In this document: positions 17,459-27,095 of the stretch, piece by piece | Position numbering within the stretch: position 1 is the stretch's first letter | Layout of the letters: every line of letters starts with the position of its first letter | NCBI RefSeq assembly: GCF_000186865.1 | Contig: NW_008705570.1 | Span: 1,275,778 to 1,309,080, forward strand | DNA length: 33,303 nucleotides | Reading direction: 5' to 3' | Source: Aureococcus anophagefferens | Taxonomy: Eukaryota; Sar; Pelagophyceae; Pelagomonadales; Pelagomonadaceae | Position numbers and translations under genes: made by a program | The notes under the pieces: model-generated | What the model saw: the letters and a program-made list of their open reading frames with translations, nothing else | What the model was told of the DNA's origin: nothing | The model's database searches: none

Positions 17459-17617
17459 CGTGAGGCCGAAGAGGCCACTGGGGTCGCGCTAGCGCTGCCA
17501 CGAAGCGAGCTGCGCACGAAGAAGCGCTTGTGGCGGTCGCAGAGCTGGCTCTCTCGAAGGGCAACATAAGGATCGTTTGGATGCTGAAGCGAAAGTTGCT
17601 GCATTAAACGCTGGAGC

Positions 17618-18337
17618 ATGGCCGGGATGCGGCTCCTCACCCTGGCGCTCTGCGCGTCTTTGGCTACCGGGAGGGGCAAGGGTGGAGAGTGCGACGCGAA
17701 GGACCACGACAAACGGGTGTGCGACAACAACAACAAGTGCATATGCTCCGGCGGCGACAACGGGCGGCGGCGGCTCTCGAACTACTCTACAGGGGCTCCG
17801 ACGAGCGGCCCTGAGCCGCGGTACTATTACGACGATGCGCCTACCCATGAGCCTACCCATCGTGGTGGGTACTACTGGGCTGAACCCGAACGGGATTGCC
17901 AATGTCAGACGAAGCTACAGGGATGGCAGATCGGTCTCATCGTCGTGGCCGCCCTGTTAGGGGTTGTCTGCTTACTAGGGCTGTCGAAGACCTGTGAAGC
18001 AAACGAGGACGGCGGCGGCGGCGGCGGCCGCCGGGCGAAAGTGGGCGAAGAGAGACATGTCCGCGCCGAGCCGGGTCCTACCGGTCGGGCAGCTCCGATG
18101 GCAGAGGGCACCATCCTCGGTTACGAGCAGCCCCACATTGAAAATGGCGGCGGGTTTCGTCAAGCGCCGATGGCGGCGGGTACCGTCGTCGGTTACGCTC
18201 CAACCGGGATGGCTCTGGACGGCCCGCCGACAAGCGCGGCGGACGAGCTGAGGAAGCTCGCCGACATGAAGCAACAGGGCTTGCTCACAGACGAGGAGTT
18301 CTCGACGGCCAAGGCCAAGCTGCTGGCGCGCATGTAG
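17618..18337 (+). CDS. Signal-peptide, single-pass membrane protein with C-terminal SHOCT domain
   Basis: 239 residues from ATG 17618. A signal peptide (MAGMRLLTLALCASLATG) is followed by a Cys-rich, probably extracytoplasmic stretch (residues 20-95, eight Cys including CDNNNKCIC and CQCQTK). A transmembrane helix follows (WQIGLIVVAALLGVVCLLGL, about 101-120), then a glycine-rich cytosolic linker with a duplicated motif (APMAEGTILGYE, APMAAGTVVGYA). The last 35 residues form a SHOCT domain (ADELRKLADMKQQGLLTDEE, then F-x-x-A-K-x-x-L-L). SHOCT is a short oligomerisation module best known from bacteria. Codon usage is clearly less GC-biased than in neighbours (many A/T third bases), which may mean a recent or fast-evolving gene. 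Function unknown. Confidence 0.82.
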   Translation: MAGMRLLTLALCASLATGRGKGGECDAKDHDKRVCDNNNKCICSGGDNGRRRLSNYSTGAPTSGPEPRYYYDDAPTHEPTHRGGYYWAEPERDCQCQTKLQGWQIGLIVVAALLGVVCLLGLSKTCEANEDGGGGGGRRAKVGEERHVRAEPGPTGRAAPMAEGTILGYEQPHIENGGGFRQAPMAAGTVVGYAPTGMALDGPPTSAADELRKLADMKQQGLLTDEEFSTAKAKLLARM

Positions 18338-18524
18338 GCCAGACATCTCTGTATAGAGCGGCTCGCGTGGCCCTGAATCGAGACGCCCCGCCTTCTAAAC
18401 TCATGTATGTGCTAAATTGCCCTCGGGCCGCGAGGATCCTCGGCCTGGGAGCGGTACGCGGCCCAAGATGAAGTGACGGAGCAAACAGCAATAAAGCGGT
18501 TGCGGGGCAGCCAACAGGCAAACG

Positions 18525-21500
18525 ATGGACCTCGCCATCGGAGACGCCTGCGAGTTCCTCAGCGAACGCGATGGTTGGACGGCCTGCCGCGTCACGCGGC
18601 GGCGCCTGGACCGGACCTACGACGTCTTCGCGCCGGCCACGGGCGAGCGGCAGCACTGCGTGCCGCGGCGGCGCCTGCGCACCGCGAAGCAGGAGACGGA
18701 GAAGCCGGCGAAGCTCGCCGTCGGCAGCCGCGTGCGCCGCGGCGACGACACGGGCCGGGTGCTGAACGCGCGGCGCGACGGCGCCCTCGACGTCGCCTGG
18801 AAGGGCGGCGCCGTCGACGTCGCCGTCGGCGCGGCGACGCTCTCGCCCGAGCGGCGCGAAGACGACGGCGGCGGCGGCGGCGACGACGACCTGTCGTCGT
18901 CGGACGGCGCGGGCCTCGACGCCGGGTCCCGCGTGTCCGTGCGCTACGCCGCCGGCGCCGAGTACGCCGGCACCGTCGTCAAGGCCGCGAGCCGGAAGCG
19001 CGCGCGCGCGCCCGTCGTCGCGGCGGGCGCGGCGCCCGGCTGCCGCGTGCGCCACCGCTTCCGGGAGACGCAGCGCGCCGCGGTCTACGACGTGCGCTTC
19101 GACGACGGCGGCGAGGAGCGCGACGTCGCCGCCGCGCGCGTCCGGCCCCTCTCGCCCGCGTCGGACCCGCGGCCCGCGTCGGACGCGGACGACAGCGACG
19201 TCGACGGCGACGAGTCGCTGCACGCGCGCTGGTGCGCGCGGCGCTCCGGCGCGCGGACGGCGCGCGGGACGACGCCCGCGTCGCCGGCGGCGCCGCCGCG
19301 GCCGCCGCGGAGGGGCGACCGCGTGAAGGCGCTCGTCGCGCTCCGGGGCTCCGACGCGCGGCTCTGGCGCGACGGCAACGTCGTGCGGGACCTGCCCCGG
19401 GAGCGGCGCGTCGTCGTCGCCTTCGACGCGGACGTCGGGCCCGCGCGCCTCGTCGACGCGGCCGACGTGCGGCCCTTCGACGAAGCCGGCGCGCGAAGTC
19501 CCGGAAAGGAGGTCTCTCGCGACGGCGTCCGGCCCGAGGACCTGACCGTGGGCACGGTCGTCCGCGCGCCCTTCAAGGGCTCGTCGCGGACCTACGCCGC
19601 GCGCGTGACGCGGTGCCGCCTCGAGGGCACCGTCGACCTCGTCTTCCTCGACCGCGACGGCCGCGACGGCCCCGGCGGCGGCGAGCGGCTCGTCCGCGTG
19701 GACCCCGACGCGCTCGAGGCGCGCGCCGCCGCCGGCGACGACGACGCGCCGGAGCCGCGGGCCGCCTGGGCCGTCGGCGACGCCGCCGACGTCGTCGGCG
19801 GCGGCGCCCGCGACCGGTGCCGCGTGACGAAAGTCCACCGGAACGGCCACTGCAGCGCGCTGGACCCGACGAACGGCCGCGTGCGCGTCGTGCCCGAGAC
19901 GCGCCTGGAGAAGCCCCTCGACTCGCCGGCGGCGCGGCGGAAGGTCGAGGGCGCCGTCGTCGACCGCGCGCGACGCGCGCTCGCGTCGTACGTCGCGGGC
20001 GCGCCCGGCGGCGCCCGGGGCGCCTTCGGGCCCCTGAGCCTCGACGGCGTCGTCGACGCCGCGACGCTCGCGGAGCTCCTGGAGCGCGCGGGCTTCGTCG
20101 CGAACGACGCGGAGGTCGCGGCCGTGCGGCGGCGCGCGCGCAAGTACGGCGACGGCGACGAGGCCGAGGACGCGCTGAGCCTCGACGCGCTCTGCGCCTT
20201 CGCGACGGGCGACGGCTCGGAGGACTTGGCCGGCGAGCGCGTGCGCCGCGCGGCCGTGGCGCTGCGGCGCGAGCTCGTGCGCTGCGCGGCGCGCGACGGC
20301 GGACCCCCAGACGCGCGCGCGCTCTTCCGCGAGGTCGACGCGGACGGCGCGGGCTTCGTCGACGTGTCCAAGCTTTTGGGGCGCCTGGGCGCGCGGCTCT
20401 CGAAGAAGAGCCGCGGCGACCTGGAGAAGCTCCTGGACGTCGACGGCGACGGCCGCGTCGACGTCGACGAGTTCGTCGACTTCGTGCGCCTCGGCGTGCC
20501 GTCGCCGAAGAAGGACGCGCGCGACGCGCTCCAGAAGGTCGTCTACGACGAGCTCTCGGCGCTGTCGCGGCGGGCGTCGCGGCGGGGGACGCGGAAACGC
20601 GGGCAGGCGCCGTCGTTCGAGGACGCGGCCGCCGACGGCGGCGTCGACGCGGAGGCCCTGCGCGAGACGCTGGCGTCCCGGGGCTGGGGGGATTTGTTCG
20701 CCGACGGCTCGCGGCCCGCGCGCGTCATCTCGGCGCTCGACGCGGACGGCGACGGCGTCGTCGACGCGGAGGAGCTGGCCGCGTTCGCGGAGCGGGGCGG
20801 CGCGTCCGTCGACGACGAGCGGCGCGCGCTGCGGCGGCTGCGGCGGGGCCTGGCCCGCTGGCTCGACTCGCCCTGCGCGGCGCTGCAGCTGCGGAGCGTC
20901 GTCGCGAACGGCGGCAGGGGCGCCGGCGGCGACGCCGACGGCGTCGCCGCGCGGCTGCCCGCGGCCGCGCGCGCGGCGTTCCTCGGCGCGCGGCGGGACC
21001 TGAGCGCGCTGGGCGTCGGGCTGAACGACGACGACCTGGACCTGGCGGCCCTCGCCTTCGCGCGGCGGCGGAACCCGCTCGCGGCCACCGTCGCGGCCTT
21101 CGCGAACGAGACCGCAAAGTTCTTCGTGCGCGCCCGGTCGGCCAAGGGCGGCTTCAAAGCGCTCGGGAGCCACGGGGCCCTCGCGCGCGTGCTCGAGGCC
21201 GTCAACGCGCTGCCCAAGGGCTGGGCGCGCAAGGCCGCGGTCTCGACGGCGCGGTGGGACTCCCACTGCGTCCCGGCGCTCCGGAAGGCGGGCCTGAACC
21301 CGTCGGACTGCGCCGCGCTCGCGGCGGCCCTGACGACGCGCGGGGACGTGGACGTGGGCCGCCTCGAGCAGCTCGCCGACGACGAGCCCCTCGCGCGCGC
21401 GCTTGAGCGGCCGAGGCGGAGGCCGAAGACGGCCGCGCGGGCGCCGCCGGAGGCGCTCGCCGTCGGCGACCGCGTCGACGTCGCCGCGGCGGCGGCGCGG

Positions 21501-21812
21501 CGCTTCTTCAAGGCGACGGCGGCCGTGCCCGGCGCCGTCGTCGGCCTGCGGCCCAACGGCCGCGTCGACGTCCGGCCCGACGATCCGACGGCGCCGGCGC
21601 TCCGGGGCCTCCGCCGCGTCGACGTGGCCTACCGGGGCGCGCCGGACGCCGCGCCGCCGAGGCCCCGCCCCGCCGTGGCGGCCTGCGCCGCGCCGCCGGA
21701 CGCGCGGCGCCTCGGCGGCGGCGCGGCCGGGCCCGCGGTGCCCGGCGCGGCGCCGCCGCGGCCGAACACGCGGCGCTACATCGCGCCGACGTCGACGCTG
21801 AAGCTCGAGTAA
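18525..21812 (+). CDS. Large multi-repeat Tudor-like/EF-hand protein
   Basis: 1095 residues, intronless. The first 450 and last 100 residues contain repeated small beta-barrel-like units: G-x-x-V-x(n)-G-x-V with V-D-V or Y-D-V-x-F-D-D-G and ending R-V-R-P-L. Examples are VYDVRFDDGGEERDVAAARV and VDVRPDDPTAPALRGLRRVD. They recall Tudor/Agenet-type modules, which read methylated or basic ligands, but the match is by pattern only. The middle has EF-hands: D-A-D-G-A-G-F-V-D (near 605, weak at the last position), DVDGDGRVDVDEF (near 636, canonical) and DADGDGVVDAEEL (near 738, canonical). Calcium binding is therefore likely. A helical part of about 770-950 is unassigned. An AATAAA string at 18490-18495, just before the start, may be the upstream gene's polyadenylation signal. 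Confidence 0.8.
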   Translation: MDLAIGDACEFLSERDGWTACRVTRRRLDRTYDVFAPATGERQHCVPRRRLRTAKQETEKPAKLAVGSRVRRGDDTGRVLNARRDGALDVAWKGGAVDVAVGAATLSPERREDDGGGGGDDDLSSSDGAGLDAGSRVSVRYAAGAEYAGTVVKAASRKRARAPVVAAGAAPGCRVRHRFRETQRAAVYDVRFDDGGEERDVAAARVRPLSPASDPRPASDADDSDVDGDESLHARWCARRSGARTARGTTPASPAAPPRPPRRGDRVKALVALRGSDARLWRDGNVVRDLPRERRVVVAFDADVGPARLVDAADVRPFDEAGARSPGKEVSRDGVRPEDLTVGTVVRAPFKGSSRTYAARVTRCRLEGTVDLVFLDRDGRDGPGGGERLVRVDPDALEARAAAGDDDAPEPRAAWAVGDAADVVGGGARDRCRVTKVHRNGHCSALDPTNGRVRVVPETRLEKPLDSPAARRKVEGAVVDRARRALASYVAGAPGGARGAFGPLSLDGVVDAATLAELLERAGFVANDAEVAAVRRRARKYGDGDEAEDALSLDALCAFATGDGSEDLAGERVRRAAVALRRELVRCAARDGGPPDARALFREVDADGAGFVDVSKLLGRLGARLSKKSRGDLEKLLDVDGDGRVDVDEFVDFVRLGVPSPKKDARDALQKVVYDELSALSRRASRRGTRKRGQAPSFEDAAADGGVDAEALRETLASRGWGDLFADGSRPARVISALDADGDGVVDAEELAAFAERGGASVDDERRALRRLRRGLARWLDSPCAALQLRSVVANGGRGAGGDADGVAARLPAAARAAFLGARRDLSALGVGLNDDDLDLAALAFARRRNPLAATVAAFANETAKFFVRARSAKGGFKALGSHGALARVLEAVNALPKGWARKAAVSTARWDSHCVPALRKAGLNPSDCAALAAALTTRGDVDVGRLEQLADDEPLARALERPRRRPKTAARAPPEALAVGDRVDVAAAAARRFFKATAAVPGAVVGLRPNGRVDVRPDDPTAPALRGLRRVDVAYRGAPDAAPPRPRPAVAACAAPPDARRLGGGAAGPAVPGAAPPRPNTRRYIAPTSTLKLE

Positions 21813-22216
21813 AGGGAAGCGTGTCGCGCGCCTTGAGAGCATCGTGCCGTCATCCGAGCCGACACTTCCCTGCACGATATGGGATCGGTGCCGCGAAAGT
21901 TGCCGCCGCGATCTATTCTGCACGCCTGCTGCCGCGTGGAGCCGGGCAATCATAGCCTCTCATTCCCAAACACCGTTCCAAGAAGAGCGCGCGCCAGCGT
22001 CTCGCCGACACCCGCGCGCGCGCCCCGGGGCCCGAGGCGCTCCCCCCGGGCCGCGGCGCTCCCCCGGGGCGCGGGCGAACGGTCCCGGCCGCCGCCCCCC
22101 CTTTTTTCCCGCTCGCGGGGCTGCCCCGCGCGCGCTACGCCCCCTTCGCCGCGTTTGCGTTCCGATCTTGATCCGCCCGCCCCCTCCTAGGTACTCTCCC
22201 ACCCACTCTTTCAATC
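21813..22216. promoter_or_regulatory. Actin upstream region
   Basis: 404 bp between same-strand genes. The left part (21840-21975) is of moderate GC; the right part is extremely G/C-rich with a run of C followed by T (about 22095-22110). The sequence becomes pyrimidine-rich before tcaatcATG. No TATA box was identified. The 3' end of the previous gene must also lie here. Confidence 0.45.
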
Positions 22217-23411
22217 ATGTCTGCCGATGATGAGGATGTCCAGGCGCTCGTGGTCGACAACGGCTCGGGCATGTGCAAGGCCGGCTTCGCCGGCGACGAC
22301 GCCCCGCGCGCCGTCTTCCCGTCCATCGTCGGCCGCCCCAAGCACCCCGGGATCATGGTCGGCATGGACCAGAAGGACGCCTACGTCGGCGACGAGGCCC
22401 AGTCCAAGCGCGGCGTCCTCACGCTCAAGTACCCCATCGAGCACGGCATCGTGACGAACTGGGACGACATGGAGAAGATCTGGCACCACACCTTCTACAA
22501 CGAGCTCCGCGTCGCCCCCGAGGAGCACCCCGTGCTCCTCACGGAGGCGCCCCTCAACCCCAAGGCGAACCGCGAGCGCATGACCCAGATCATGTTCGAG
22601 ACGTTCAACGTCCCGGCCATGTACGTCAACATCCAGGCCGTGCTCTCGCTCTACGCGTCCGGCCGCACGACGGGCTGCGTGCTCGACTCCGGCGACGGCG
22701 TCTCGCACACGGTGCCCATCTACGAGGGCTACGCGCTCCCCCACGCGATCGTGCGCCTCGACCTCGCGGGCCGCGACCTCACGGACTACATGATGAAGAT
22801 CCTCACGGAGCGCGGCTACTCGTTCACGACGACGGCCGAGCGCGAGATCGTCCGCGACATCAAGGAGAAGCTCACGTACATCGCGCTCGACTTCGACCAG
22901 GAGATGAAGACGGCCGCCGAGTCGTCGGCCCTCGAGAAGAGCTACGAGCTCCCCGACGGCAACGTCATCGTCATCGGCAACGAGCGCTTCCGCTGCCCCG
23001 AGGTGCTCTTCCAGCCCTCGTTCATCGGCAAGGAGGCGTCCGGCATCCACGACTGCACGTTCCAGACTGTGCGCCTCGCCGTCCAATCCAACGCTGCGCG
23101 CGCGCTCACCCCGCCTCCCCTCGCAGATCATGAAGTGCGACGTCGACATCCGCAAGGACCTCTACTCGAACATCGTCCTCTCCGGCGGCACGACCATGTA
23201 CCCGGGCATCGGCGAGCGCATGACCAAGGAGCTCACGGCCCTCGCGCCCTCCACGATGAAGATCAAGGTCGTCGCCCCCCCGGAGCGCAAGTACTCCGTC
23301 TGGATCGGCGGCTCCATCCTCTCCTCGCTCTCGACCTTCCAGTCCATGTGGATCTCCAAGGCCGAGTACGACGAGTCCGGCCCGGCCATCGTCCACCGCA
23401 AGTGCTTCTAG
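22217..23411 (+). CDS. ACT1: Actin
   Basis: Exons 22217-23068 and 23127-23411; 378 residues, normal for actin. The N terminus is [20 protein letters not shown], with phosphate-loop residues and [16 protein letters not shown]. Later [19 protein letters not shown] (second phosphate-binding loop), [12 protein letters not shown], and the C-terminal end [11 protein letters not shown] are diagnostic. The coding sequence has the 58-nt phase-0 intron between CTFQT and [11 protein letters not shown]; without splicing the reading frame would be shifted. Actin forms cytoplasmic filaments. C-rich codon choice (almost all C/G third positions) suggests high expression. The gene is followed at 225 bp by a same-strand zinc-knuckle gene. 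Confidence 0.98.
23069..23126 (+). other. Conventional spliceosomal intron of the actin gene (58 nt)
   Basis: GTGCGCCTCG at the donor and CCCCTCGCAG at the acceptor. Removal joins the actin exons in phase 0. It has no similarity to the 200-nt introner introns, has no inverted repeats and has no target duplication, so it is a useful local contrast. Confidence 0.93.
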
Positions 23412-23635
23412 GCGCTTTCGAGCTGCGGCAGGGAGAGTCTTCAGTGATTCCCCGGCGCGCACCAAACCTGTCTAATTTTGTCGAAGGCAGCCGAACTGGC
23501 ACAGCGGCCAAGTCAGCGGCCGCGGACTTGGCCGCAAACGACGTCGACGTCGTCGAGGGCAACATAGCTGCAAGACCAGGATCGGCAGTTTCGTTTGCCT
23601 TCTCCGCAAACGATGAGCCTGTCTTCTCGGCTTTG

Positions 23636-24362
23636 ATGCCCCGGCGCGCAAAGAAAGCAGCGGCTCCGGCTACGGCTTCCGTCGCCAGCGATGCGCGTGG
23701 TAGCCGCGCATCAGCTCCCATCGACCTTGCTAGCGATGAAGACGATGCACCGCGGTGCGTCGTTGGAGTGCCGCCGCATCCACTTTTGGGGAACGACCCA
23801 CTCCCAGCGCGTGTCGCCGAGGCGTTGGAGGCCACCAAGAACTTCGGGCCCGATGGAGGTCATCCCCCGCCGCCTTCGAACGGGGCCGCGAAGAAGCGCA
23901 AGCGCTCAACGCCTCCGCCAACGACGCTCTTCTCGAACAAGATCCCGTCCAAGAGCCCGTCGTCGCCCAAGAAGAAGCGCGAGGCGCCGGTGAGCGCAAA
24001 GCGCGACGACGACGAGGGCTTCGAGTTCACGGGCTGCCAGACGGCCGCGGAGCGCACCGAGGCGAACCGGGTCCGCGCGGAGCGGGCGAACGACGTCCTC
24101 GAGCTCTCGTCCGACGACGAGGCGCCGGCGCCGCCCAAGCCCGACAGCGACGCGGGCGACGACGAGGACTTCGAGGACGACTTCGAGGAGGAGGAGGACG
24201 AGGAGTTCGAGGAGCCCGACGAGGAGGACGAGTCCGAGTCCGAGAGCGACGACGACGACGAGGAAGACGAGCGCTACGGCAACTGCTTCCGCTGCGGCCA
24301 GCCGGGCCACTGGGCGCGCGACTGCGACCAGCCGTACCGGCTACGGCCGCGGCTGCTACTAA
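23636..24362 (+). CDS. Acidic CCHC zinc-knuckle protein, probable single-base frameshift near its 3' end
   Basis: Starts [19 protein letters not shown] at ATG 23636. A basic Lys/Arg/Ser/Pro region with nuclear-localisation-like clusters ([21 protein letters not shown]) is followed by a very acidic Glu/Asp stretch (about residues 180-220) and a CCHC knuckle, [14 protein letters not shown] (C-x2-C-x4-H-x4-C). Such knuckles bind single-stranded RNA or DNA. As read, the frame continues to 24625, antisense to the anoctamin gene. If one of the two cytosines at 24337-24338 is superfluous, the protein instead ends P-Y-G-Y-G-R-G-C-Y-stop at 24362, about 241 residues, 10 bp from the convergent stop. 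I favour that end. A 7-codon upstream ORF (23613-23636) stops in TGATG, overlapping the main ATG. Confidence 0.7.
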
Positions 24363-24372
24363 CCTCCTGTAA

Positions 24373-26995
24373 TTACTGCGAGACCTTCGGCGCGGACGCC
24401 GCGCGGACCTGGTCCCCGTGCCGGTCCTCGGCGATCTTCAAGAAGGTCGCGAGCGAGATGTCCGGGTTGCGCGTCGGGTGGAAATTCGGGTCGTGCTTCG
24501 CGCAGAGCGCGTGGACGTCCGCCTCCGAGTGGCGCTCGCCCGTGAGGTGGAGGAGGACGACCTGGACGTCCGCGGGCGCGACGTGGCCGCCGCCCGCGGC
24601 GAGCTCGTCGAAGACCCGCGAGTAGGGCGTCGCCTTGGACGCGCGCCGCGCGGCGTCGCCGGCGGACGCGCGGCGCGCGGCGTCGCCGAGGGACGCGCGG
24701 CGCGCGGCGTCGGCGAGCTTCGGCGCGCCCTTCATCGGGTCGAGGATCTTCGCCTGGATGATGCTCTTGAGCCTCGACGGGGGCTCGTCCTCGGGCTCGG
24801 AGTCGTCCTCCTCGTCGGGCAGCCGGTCGACGAGCTTGGACGCGATGAAGGCCTGGCGCCGGAGCTGGATGTCGACGAAGTAGGGCGTGTCGGGCACGGC
24901 GGCCTCGATGACGAACATGATCGTGAAGATGATGTACTGGGCCACAAACGCCGCGGCGACGCGCTCCCGGTCGTCGAGGGCCCGGTCCGCGAAGGGCGTC
25001 CAGCGCACGGTGAAGAAGAGCGTGCACGTGTTCGTCACGACGGCGAGCGACGCGATGAACTTGTAGATCTGCGTCCAGGAGCCGATGGACGCCGCGGCGC
25101 AGGGCCACTGGCGCCGCTCGGAGTGGAGGAACTTGCGGACGTCGTTGTGGCCCTCCGTGAAGTTGGCGATCCAGCTCAGGGCGACGATGGCCGGGAGGCT
25201 CAGGATGTAGAGGGAGCTGAAGGAGAAGCGGATGGCCAAAACGTTCATGTCCGCGATGTTCGACTTGAGCTCGTCCGACTCCTGGAGCGCCAGGTCCCGC
25301 ATGGCCACGTGGAACGCCTTGGGCTTGGGCGCCGCGTCCTTCGTCGCGAGCTTCTCCAGCGTCTTCGCGCGCGTCGCGCGCGCGCGGCGGCTCTTGATGC
25401 CCGGGAGCAGCGAGTCCGTGACGTAGTTCGCTAACGTCTTCGTGAGGAAGATGGTCCCCAGGGACTGCTCCAGGATCTTGTAGCACGTGCCCTGGTCCGC
25501 GTCCTTGTCCTCGTCGCCGCAGCCCTCGCGGCCCCGCTGGACGAACGCGCTGTAGGTCAGCGTCACGTTGAAGTTGAAGAAGTTGAAGAAGAAGAGCTTC
25601 GACGCGAGCGCGTTCATGTACCGCTGGTTCGTGCGGTGGTTCTCGCGGTCGTTGAGGTACGTCGCCAGGAACGAATAGCAGTAGTTCATGACCTCGATCT
25701 GGGCCGTCGCGCACGCGGACGCGATAAAAGCCGCGTACGCCTTCGTGAAGCCCGACGTCTCCTGCTCGAGGTAGACGCGCACGGCGATGGGCAGCGACGC
25801 GAAGGCGAGGACGACGAGGATGCAGAGAAACTAAGACCGCGGCGGAGACGCGCTCGCGCGCGCGCCGCTCGAGCGCGGGGAAGTACGTCTCCGGCCGGCC
25901 GTCCACGAGCGACGGCCGCGGCACGCCGACGAACTCGGGCCGGTCCGGCTCCTCCGCGTCGCCGCCGAGCATGCCCCAGCGCAGCGCGTAGGCGAACTGC
26001 TTCCGCTTCCAGGCCTCGAGCATCGTCGACGCCCAGAGGCACATGAAGAACGCGAATATCGGCATGACGCGCGACCGCCGCCGGTCGCGGTCGAGGACGT
26101 TGACCTCGACCCAGAGGCCCAAAGTGCAGAGCATGGACAGGGCCGCCGGCGCGCGCATCCAGGACGTCTTGTGCGCGACGAAGCCCAGGTACATGCCCAC
26201 GCGCGCGCCGAGGTAGCCCCGCGTCTGATCGGCGCACGTGTCGAAGTGGAACATGGAGAAGCGCCGCTGCACGGCTTGGCGCGCGGCGTCGTCGTGGAGC
26301 GGGAAGCAGTCCTGCATGTCGCCGTCGAGGAGCATCTTGTCCACGACGAGCCCGCAGCCGCCCGCCTTCTCCTTCGCCTCGAGCATCGCGAAGAGCAGCT
26401 TCAGGCGCACGAGCTGGTTCGAGAAGCAGTGGCGGCCGCCCGGGGGCACGGCGTACAAGGCCTGCAGGGAGGGCTCCGTGTCGTACTTGGCAAAAATCGA
26501 TTGATAGGGCGAGAAGCCGTGCGTGACGGCCGGGTCGTGGAAGATGGCGAAGGGCTTGATGCCGTGCTCGACGTCGCCGGCCCGCGCGCGCGCCTCGCAC
26601 TCGGCCTCGTCGAGGGGCAGGGGCCAGTCGAGGTCGTCGGCGAGCTTCGCGAAGCGGTGCACGGACGCCCGCAGGAGGATGACCTGCTCCTCCTTCGTCG
26701 ACGACACGAACCAGCTGTGTTCGACGCGGCCCTTGTTGAGCCGGAAGAGCACCGTGCGCACGGCCTTGGAGGGCTGCCCCCTGAGCTTCTTCTCGTCGTA
26801 GTCGAAGACCATGACCGCGTCGTAGCTGTAGCCGAACTTGCGCGCGAAGGCCTTCTCGCTCAGCTGCTTCTTGGGGGCTTTGTGGTCCTGGACCAGGGCC
26901 GCGAACTCCGGGGCCGGCATGCGGTTCTTCTGGGCGCGGAGCGGCGCCGCCGCCTCGGGCGGCGCCAGCTTCCAGCTCTCGTGCTTCGTGAGCAT
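24373..26995 (-). CDS. Anoctamin/TMEM16 membrane protein, split by one frameshift
   Basis: From ATG 26995 one frame runs to 25832 and the next continues at 25830, as if base 25831 were extra. Joined, this gives about 873 residues. Family hallmarks: an N-terminal cytosolic region, then [32 protein letters not shown] with a downstream RPEF (the W-K-R ... R-P-E element); [20 protein letters not shown] followed by [24 protein letters not shown]; and [20 protein letters not shown] with [10 protein letters not shown]. Anoctamins are calcium-activated chloride channels or lipid scramblases. The frameshift falls inside a transmembrane helix (ERVSAAVL then [13 protein letters not shown]) that reads well on both sides, so a sequencing error or a recent lesion is more likely than an intron. 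The tail carries three RRAS repeats and an EF-hand-like segment. Confidence 0.88.
24637..24717 (-). repeat. 27-bp coding tandem repeat in the anoctamin tail
   Basis: Three 27-bp units begin at 24637, 24664 and 24691. On the coding strand they encode G/D-A-A-R-R-A-S-x repeats ([16 protein letters not shown] and onward). Each contains R-R-A-S, the consensus for basophilic kinases such as PKA. Confidence 0.8.
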
Positions 26996-27095
26996 GATGT
27001 CCTTGTAACTGTTAGAGCATTCCGGGCGTCAAGCAGCCATAACGAGCGCGTCAACATGAAGGACGGAGCAGCCAAGGTGCCGCTGCCACACTAAG

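Noticed and set aside
23636..24362. Retroelement Gag because of the CCHC knuckle
   Set aside because: A single knuckle after nuclear-type basic and acidic regions, with no protease, reverse transcriptase or terminal repeats nearby. A cellular nucleic-acid binding protein is simpler.
24332..24385. Intron at the zinc-knuckle 3' end using a TACTAAC branch-point-like string
   Set aside because: TACTAAC is present, but the acceptor would lie in the convergent gene and the downstream frame is low complexity. A one-base shift to a nearby stop explains the end better.
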